This document shows positions 62,600-64,000 of a stretch of 64,000 bases of DNA, one piece after another. The notes under the pieces are model-generated. The model was not told the origin of the DNA, ran no database searches, and was given only the letters and a program-made list of their open reading frames with translations. The position numbers and the translations under genes are program-made. The stretch spans positions 1 through 64,000 of the forward strand of contig NZ_FOQC01000005.1 in NCBI RefSeq assembly GCF_900113645.1. Reading direction: 5' to 3'. This stretch comes from Trichococcus flocculiformis. Its GTDB lineage: Bacteria > Bacillota > Bacilli > Lactobacillales > Aerococcaceae. Each line of letters opens with the position of its first letter. Positions within the stretch are counted from its first letter, which is position 1.

Positions 62600-63165
62600 T
62601 GATGGAAGAGCAAACCACTACGCATGAAGAACGTTTGGAAGAAATCCGCAAAAAGAAAATAGCCTGGGAGGAAGCCGAACGCTATTCCGACCAGCAGGAA
62701 CGCCCGTTTCACCGCTATCCGGATTACGTATTCGCCGGTTTTTGGATCAGGTTGTTTGCCTACCTCGTCGACTTGCTGATTGTGCAGGCATTGGTAGGGA
62801 TTTTGATCAAGCCGATTTTCGCTTTGGGCGGCATCAGTATGCTAGGGAACAATCCCTTGACCTTATTCGGATTTCTTCAGTTGTTGATCCTTGTCGGATA
62901 TTTCATGCTGACGACGAAATATACAAACGGCCAAACAGTTGGGAAAATGATTTTCGGCATCCGTGTCGTCTGCTTCAAGGAAGAAAACCTCAGTTGGCAG
63001 ACCGTCTTGATCCGCGAAGGCGTTGGCCGCTACATTGGCAAAACTGTGGCAGTCATCTATCTGGTCGCTGCTTTCCAAAGCAAGAAACAACATCCGATCG
63101 ATTTGCTTTGCGATACTTCGGTCGTGACGGAAAACAGTGTCCGTGCGTTGCAAGAAAGTTACTAG
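62599..63165 (+). CDS. RDD family membrane protein
   Basis: The 188-residue protein has a charged N-terminal helix, then the RDD domain with three helices and its namesake-type residues (GFWIRLFAYLVDLLI, TVGKMIFGIRVV). RDD proteins often accompany SppA; some act as ion antiporters, but function here is unknown. ATG at 62599 overlaps the sppA stop; ATG 62602 is an equal choice. Confidence 0.85.
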   Translation: MMEEQTTTHEERLEEIRKKKIAWEEAERYSDQQERPFHRYPDYVFAGFWIRLFAYLVDLLIVQALVGILIKPIFALGGISMLGNNPLTLFGFLQLLILVGYFMLTTKYTNGQTVGKMIFGIRVVCFKEENLSWQTVLIREGVGRYIGKTVAVIYLVAAFQSKKQHPIDLLCDTSVVTENSVRALQESY

Positions 63166-63184
63166 TAGAGAGAACAAATGTGGA

Positions 63185-63228
63185 AAAACGGCATGCGACC
63201 GGTTTTTATCGGTCGCATGCCGTTTTTT
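63185..63228 (+). terminator. Terminator of the sppA-RDD operon
   Basis: AAAACGGCATGCGACCG pairs with CGGTCGCATGCCGTTTT around a short AT loop. Confidence 0.88.
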
Positions 63229-63260
63229 GTGTTGTGTTTGGGGCCGTATAATAATGTGGA

Positions 63261-63406
63261 ACTCCGGCGACGCCGTCGTTCGCCGGAGTAGAGCGGTAAA
63301 CCGCAGAATGTCCTCCGGTTAGGACCTGCTCATCGGAGGATACCTATCCATCTTACCGACTCCTCCGGGGGAAGACTGCCTTAACCGGAAAAGACGGCAG
63401 CACACC
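63261..63406. repeat. CCGGAG-rich intergenic element, copy 2
   Basis: It starts with a perfect 10-bp inverted repeat (ACTCCGGCGA 63261-63270, TCGCCGGAGT 63280-63289), followed by TCCTCCG/CGGAGGA (63311-63340), TCTTACC, and CTCCTCCGG. The order of words resembles 37484-37625. No frame is supported in 63166-63471. Confidence 0.6.
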
Positions 63407-63415
63407 TATTCCGGC

Positions 63416-63454
63416 TTGCAAATTCCGCCATATTTGTTATACTTGTTATATAAC
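63416..63454 (+). promoter_or_regulatory. Promoter and palindrome before the GntR gene
   Basis: TTGCAA (63416-63421) and TATACT (63438-63443), spacer 16. A perfect GTTAT/ATAAC palindrome (63445-63454) sits at the transcription start and could be the operator of the encoded repressor. Confidence 0.65.
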
Positions 63455-63471
63455 GGACAGGAGGGGTAAAT

Positions 63472-63873
63472 ATGTTCATCGAAATTCTTCCGAACAGCGA
63501 TACGCCGATCTACACGCAATTGATGTACCAGATCAAAATAGGCATCCTTAAAAGGGAATGGTCATTTGGCGATGGATTGCCGAGCGTGCGGAGTTTGGCC
63601 AGTGAATTGGGCATCAACATGCACACCGTAAATAAGGCATACAATCTGTTGGCGGACGAAGGCGTCCTGGTTAAAAATCAGAAAGGCTATTTTGTCAGTG
63701 AGCGTGCAATGATAGCGTCCAATGAGGCCACGAAAGCGGCGATGCAGGATAAGCTCAAGGAGATCTTGATCGATAAACAGATTTTTGAGGTCACTGACGA
63801 AATATTCCGTGAATGGCTGAATGAAATCGAGAAAGCGTTGAAAGGAGAGGGGAAGACACATGCTGATCTTTAG
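63472..63873 (+). CDS. GntR-family regulator, YtrA subfamily
   Basis: The 133-residue protein has a winged HTH (SVRSLASELGINMHTVNKAYNLL, residues about 39-61) and only a short helical C-terminal part, as in YtrA-type GntR proteins that lack a large effector domain. These usually repress their own operon, commonly of membrane or transporter genes, matching the overlapping membrane gene that follows. SD AGGAGGGG precedes the ATG. Confidence 0.9.
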   Translation: MFIEILPNSDTPIYTQLMYQIKIGILKREWSFGDGLPSVRSLASELGINMHTVNKAYNLLADEGVLVKNQKGYFVSERAMIASNEATKAAMQDKLKEILIDKQIFEVTDEIFREWLNEIEKALKGEGKTHADL

Positions 63874-64000
63874 TTGGTTTATGGTGATATTATTTTTGAT
63901 TATTGGGGTCGTCAACGGCATTACGCCCTATTATAGCAGGTTAGGTACACCGTTTGGAGTGACGGTTCCGACCTCGCATCAGAAAGACCCTTATGTTTTG
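63860..64000 (+). CDS. Membrane protein, DUF1648/DUF5808-like, 5' part only
   Basis: An ATG with SD GGAGAGG overlaps the end of the GntR gene by 14 bases. The visible 47 residues are one hydrophobic helix and then YYSRLGTPFGVTVP followed by DPYV, a pattern I associate with proteins of the DUF1648/SdpI-related group. The frame is open to the window edge. Confidence 0.6.
   Translation, partial: MLIFSWFMVILFLIIGVVNGITPYYSRLGTPFGVTVPTSHQKDPYVL

Overview
The window reads as chromosome from a low-to-mid GC Gram-positive bacterium of the Lactobacillales. A Carnobacteriaceae or Trichococcus-like genome is my best guess, but this is inferred from gene content and layout, not from a marker gene. Supporting signs are ThiT and NiaX ECF substrate subunits, CcpN with a PPDK regulator, LuxS, a GlgC/GlgD pair, PerR-type boxes, strong SD sequences and TTG/GTG starts. 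No rRNA, prophage, insertion sequence or CRISPR array was seen.

Layout. 1-4.0 kb is accessory and AT-rich in places: a tRNA-Leu(GAG), an Ltp-type lipoprotein gene broken by an in-frame stop, a YitT transporter, and a three-gene cassette that I read as an MqsR-like toxin, an MqsA-like antitoxin and a SecB-like chaperone (a TAC system). 4-11.7 kb holds thiT under a TPP riboswitch, a uronate-dehydrogenase-like SDR, PhnA and the ccpN-ppsR-ppdK operon. 11.8-21 kb has a SWIM/SNF2 helicase, a split ThrE exporter, YrrS, an IclR regulator with kdgK under matching palindromes, and small genes. 21-29.6 kb is a divergent shikimate/aromatic cluster: aroE-aroK-tyrA leftward and aroF-aroB-aroA-aroC-pheA rightward. 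The rightward operon is preceded by a 49-codon leader peptide packed with Phe, Tyr and Trp codons and then a terminator, the layout of a ribosome-mediated attenuator. 29.6-42.4 kb carries niaR-niaX with a NiaR-type operator, carbonic anhydrase, a frameshifted AEC transporter, luxS, cdd, small enzymes, a highly structured orphan RNA with its own promoter and terminator, a DUF4349 lipoprotein, and pit with its DUF47 partner. 42.9-51.1 kb is a full glycogen operon glgBCDAP. 51.2-64 kb has aspartate kinase, a PerR-box P1B ATPase, uppP, a stand-alone EIIA(Glc), quinone/flavin-type enzymes, an operon of a glucitol-type EIIA, an AI-2E-family permease, SppA and an RDD protein, and a GntR regulator whose partner gene runs off the end.

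How parts fit together. CcpN, PpsR and PpdK form a control loop at the PEP/pyruvate node, which also supplies PEP to the aro pathway. The SDR, IclR regulator and KdgK point to uronate or 2-keto-3-deoxygluconate use, though the rest of that pathway is not here. NiaR and NiaX form a niacin-responsive uptake circuit. The glg cluster covers both synthesis and breakdown of glycogen.

Most notable for follow-up: the toxin-antitoxin-chaperone cassette and the amber codon at its toxin start; the aromatic leader peptide; the structured RNA at 37.2 kb; three interrupted or suspect reading frames; and two related CCGGAG-rich intergenic elements.
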